Assembly: GCF_024763615.1 (NCBI RefSeq)
Contig: NC_077222.1
Coordinates: 111,943,417 to 112,007,416 of the forward strand
Direction: 5' to 3'
Length of the DNA: 64,000 bases
From: Phlebotomus papatasi
Lineage: Eukaryota; Arthropoda; Insecta; Diptera; Psychodidae
Part shown: positions 60,861 through 64,000 of the stretch, piece by piece
Position numbering within the stretch: the first letter of the stretch is position 1
Layout: each line of letters opens with the position of its first letter
Translations under genes and position numbers: made by a program
Notes under the pieces: model-generated
Database searches by the model: none
The model's input: only the letters and a program-made list of their open reading frames with translations
Told to the model about the DNA's origin: nothing

Positions 60861-62547
60861 ATAAAGTAAGATATTAGATTTTTTTTAAAACTATTATTAG
60901 TTATTTATTGTCACACTCCTCACGAAAACTAAAAAGAAAATGCTCTAAGTATTTCCCTTCAAATTCCAACACCAAATTTCTTAGAAAAAAATTAAATGTT
61001 TTTAAGCAGAAAATTGAGAAAATTTTATTTTCTTACAAAGAAATGAGAATTTTGACATTTTTCTTTTTAGAAAGCAAATAATGAAATCAAGTCACTCTAA
61101 ACGCCTTGCATAACTTGTTTTTAGGTGTACATAGTAAAAAAAAAACTAAATATTTGCTCTTTATATTAAATGAGATGATAGAAAAAATGAATAAAAAAGA
61201 ATAAAGACAGAGCAAAATAAAAACGAGATATTGCAGAAATTGTTACGAATCGGAAAAATTCAGGTTAGTATTTTCTACAAAACTGTTTTTTGATTCGATA
61301 ATTTAATGACAGAAAAAAAGTTAATCGTGTCTTAATATTTCTGATTAAATTTCATAGTTCTTGAGTAAAATCAACAATATTATTTACTTAATTGATTTTT
61401 GTTGTTTAATTTTGTAATAAAAATCAATATTTTCAAATCAATTTTTTTTTATTGCTAAAAATATAATTCACAAGTTTACAAGAAATAGTCGAGATGAAAA
61501 TGTTTTAAATAAATTTCAATTAGTAAAATAAAAAACAAATTGTAGAAAATACAACGTATTAATTTTTTTGTGTAAAATTTTCTTTCGGGAAAATTGTCAC
61601 ATTTTGTGTCTCAGGAAATAGTTGATGCTACTTTGCAAATTGTTGTTTTTTAATTTAAAATTAAAAAGGTGAAGATCTTAAAATACAAAACGAATAACGA
61701 TAAGAAAATGAGCGTAAAGTTATTTTTCTTTCAAGTTTTCGCTATTAAAAAAAAAATAAAAAAAATATATTTTTAAAAATAAATTGCGAAAAAGTAGTTG
61801 CAAAAAATTGGATTGCAAAAAAATAATTAAGTAAAATGAAACATTTGGCCTTTTTAGCTAAAGACAAACAAAAATGTAAAAAGAGAATATTTAATGAGGA
61901 AAAAAATATAAGCTAATAAAAATATATATAGTTGAGGGGAAAATTCTTAATGTTGAAAATTTATCTTTCCTTTATTGTAGAAATTTATACCAAGAGGCGA
62001 TTGAGTTCAAAATCAATGCTATTACACAAGAATTCTCATTAATCACTATATCGACCTCTTTTATTGTTACCATAAATAAAAAAAAACAAATAAAAAAAGA
62101 AACAGAAGACAGAAAATGAAGAAAGAATCTATTAAAAGTTACTGCGCGTCGTTAATTAGTCCTTGCAAAAAATAATCTATAAAAAAAAGAAAACATTGTA
62201 GAATTGCGCTATTAAAAGATACACTTTCAAAACAAGGAAAAAAAAAAGAAATTGCACCATGTGTGTCAAGGAAATCTTATTTATCAAAGAAAATCAGTAA
62301 GAAAAATCTTGAAATTAGTTTTTCGTTAATGAAAAAATTACAAGATGAATCAAAATAGATGCCGAACCAAATAAAGAGAATGAAAACCTACTATATAAAT
62401 TAGTTTTTAAATGATAACGTTAAAGTAACTTAAGATATCTGAAATGCACTGAAAGTGGTACTTAAAACAATTTACTGGTCTCTTTCTCTGTTTATTTTTT
62501 TTATTGTCTGTTATTTTGTGACAAAGATTTTCATGAAAGGATATTAA
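60861..62547. other. Very A-rich stretch after ATP8B
   Basis: Long runs of A on the plus strand broken by short T-rich words, with many AATAAA hexamers. No ORF, repeat unit or RNA gene could be defined. Could be extended 3' UTR or simple intergenic DNA. Confidence 0.5.
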
Positions 62548-62960
62548 ATGAAAGAACATGTCCAAAAAATAAAACTTGCCTTTTTATTTGATATGATTAA
62601 AAAAAGAATATCTGAGGGATCTGAGGTATCGATGATCTTCCGACAACCTGAACAATGCCTTGTCTGTGGTCATGAGATTTCTGTAATGACCGAACGAATA
62701 AGATCACGAATACGAGCTGCCAAAATGAGGTACCTCCAGGCGGTTAAGGAATATATACTCATAGACATTGAGTGATAAACGTAGCCGCTCGTGAGAAACT
62801 AAGAGATTGATGGCTGGGTTTCTTCATTTCAATAAGTCACAACTTCTATGATATGATCATATTTAGCGCATGAATATAGAAAGAGGTCTTAGAAAAACTA
62901 TGTAAGCCATTGTGGAAGAGAGTCAATCTTAGGACAAGGTGGGACAAGGTGGCTGAAGCA
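62548..62960 (+). pseudogene. Decayed LINE reverse-transcriptase C-terminal fragment
   Basis: The frame 62548-62775 ends GHEISVMTERIRSRIRAAKM then RYLQAVKEYILID, which follows the pattern of the C-terminal end of insect LINE reverse transcriptases (YG-E-WTLT--...RI-AAEMR-LR-V-G-T--D). The frame then breaks; downstream GTCAATCTTAGGACAAGGTG encodes a TRWDKV-like piece also seen in such tails. Class (RTE, Jockey, R1) is not decided. No upstream catalytic domain is present. Confidence 0.5.
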
Positions 62961-63547
62961 AATTTATAATCTTTGAACGCCTTCCTGAACTGATGAAGAA
63001 AAATCGAGAGGTGTATATCGACGGCTCAGAATATAATATGATAAATAAGTCTCGAATGGCCAACTTTACAAAAGAGCGATTTAAAGTTGAGATTTAGCAT
63101 GCTAAGTATAGGATTTTTAAGATTTGAAACCTCTATAACTTTGAGAATAATGAACTTTCCGGTATAATATTCACAGGGAAGGTAGCGGATGTTAAGGAGT
63201 ACCGAAAAGCGGAAAAAATGAATTTTGCAACAAATAGACTTATTCGACTTATATTCTGACAAGTCGATTATACGCTGCTGAGCTAACCTGAATAAAAAAT
63301 TTAATGAATTTAATGAAAAAATAAATAAAAAGGGTATTAAAGTCGTAGATAAACTCAGGCATTAACTTATAGATCGTACAGATTAATCCGGAATCTGATG
63401 GTTGCTTTTGATTTTCTTAGAGATCAGCCTAAATATTTCGGGGATCAATGCTTTAAAGGCTTTAAAGGATATATTGTAGAACGAAAAAGCATCATATTGC
63501 AAACGATATTCATTGTAAAATTGAACTTTCTGCTAAGTGCATTCCTG
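62961..63547. other. Spacer, nothing recognised
   Basis: The minus-strand frame 63026-63262 shows no family features. May include further eroded LINE tail. Confidence 0.5.
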
Positions 63548-63580
63548 TTAACTCTTTAAGGACGATAGGGATACCCGTAT
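63548..63580 (-). repeat. Solo end of the TTAA-flanked MITE family
   Basis: TTAACTCTTTAAGGACGATA matches, in inverse orientation, the right end of the copies at 8148 and 19897. No partner end was found before the window edge. Confidence 0.55.
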
Positions 63581-63647
63581 ACATGAAAGCAAACAATTTA
63601 AGACTATTAACGTAATTTAATTTTGGACCGCGGCCCAATATACAGTA

Positions 63648-63870
63648 TAGGGGAAAGTACTCTCCCTTCGAACGTTCATGCCTTTGAATAATGTGAATTT
63701 TCTTTTCGCTTTCCTAAGAGACTTACACATTTTTATTAAATATTAGTTGGCTTATCATCAATTGTTGATAATTCCATGATAATTTAAATAGTGTAAATCT
63801 CTTACGAAAAACAGAAGAAATTCATATTATTCAAAGGCATGAACATTCGAAGGGAGAGCACTTTCCCCTA
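63648..63870. repeat. TAGGGG-type foldback MITE, 223 bp (twin of 58540-58758)
   Basis: Ends TAGGGGAAAGTACTCTCCCT and, inverted, TAGGGGAAAGTGCTCTCCCT, with arms pairing through TTCGAA-GTTCATGCCTTTGA. It is nearly identical to the reverse complement of the intronic copy 4.9 kb upstream. Confidence 0.85.
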
Positions 63871-64000
63871 CTGGGTTTTGTTTAGGTTTCCTTTACAACA
63901 GAGAATTTATTTTTTAAATAAAAATAAATTATAACTGGTTTTCGTAATTTTGCATTGTCTCCTTAATCCATTTCAAAAAGTATGAGACATTTACGAAAAC

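Noticed and set aside
61100..62400. A-rich stretch as a processed pseudogene tail or satellite
   Set aside because: No adjoining gene-derived body, no repeat unit, and no target duplication could be found.

Overview
The window looks like nuclear DNA from an insect, most likely a lower dipteran of the sand-fly or mosquito grade. The evidence is spliceosomal genes with GT-AG introns, very AT-rich introns and spacers, five introns of only about 60-80 bases, and proteins closest in wording to the dipteran/animal forms of two conserved genes. Species cannot be read from the sequence. There is no sign of bacterial operons, CRISPR arrays or viral genes.

Layout. (1) Bases 1-2351, minus strand: the first three coding exons of Upf1, the RNA helicase of nonsense-mediated decay. 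The gene runs off the left edge after three codons and two bases of exon 3. (2) About 2.4-33 kb: AT-rich spacer and probable leader/intron DNA with no convincing coding gene. It is full of short non-autonomous transposons: a palindromic family, a pogo-like TA element, a TTAA-flanked piggyBac-like family, a TAGGGG-ended foldback family and a tRNA-derived SINE. A promoter-like patch lies near 22.2 kb. (3) 33.07-60.47 kb, plus strand: a complete class 1 P4-ATPase (ATP8B-type phospholipid flippase) that I assembled exon by exon. Fifteen coding exons with consistent phases give 1,273 residues from the distal start. A phase-matched alternative first exon (42,578-43,112) gives a 1,440-residue form with a long basic/Ser-rich N-terminus. 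Several introns carry transposon copies, including a decayed mariner on the minus strand at about 50.6-51.4 kb. (4) 60.5-64 kb: the 3' UTR, a long A-rich stretch, a decayed LINE reverse-transcriptase tail, and a second copy, in opposite orientation, of a foldback MITE that also sits in an ATP8B intron.

The two genes have no known joint function. Upf1 acts in cytoplasmic mRNA surveillance, and the flippase moves phospholipid across membranes with a CDC50-type partner. The most interesting material is the dual promoter / dual N-terminus design of the flippase, a candidate cassette exon and alternative donor in the same gene, a long upstream ORF in its leader, and the nested families of palindromic elements. 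I found no clearly new biological system.
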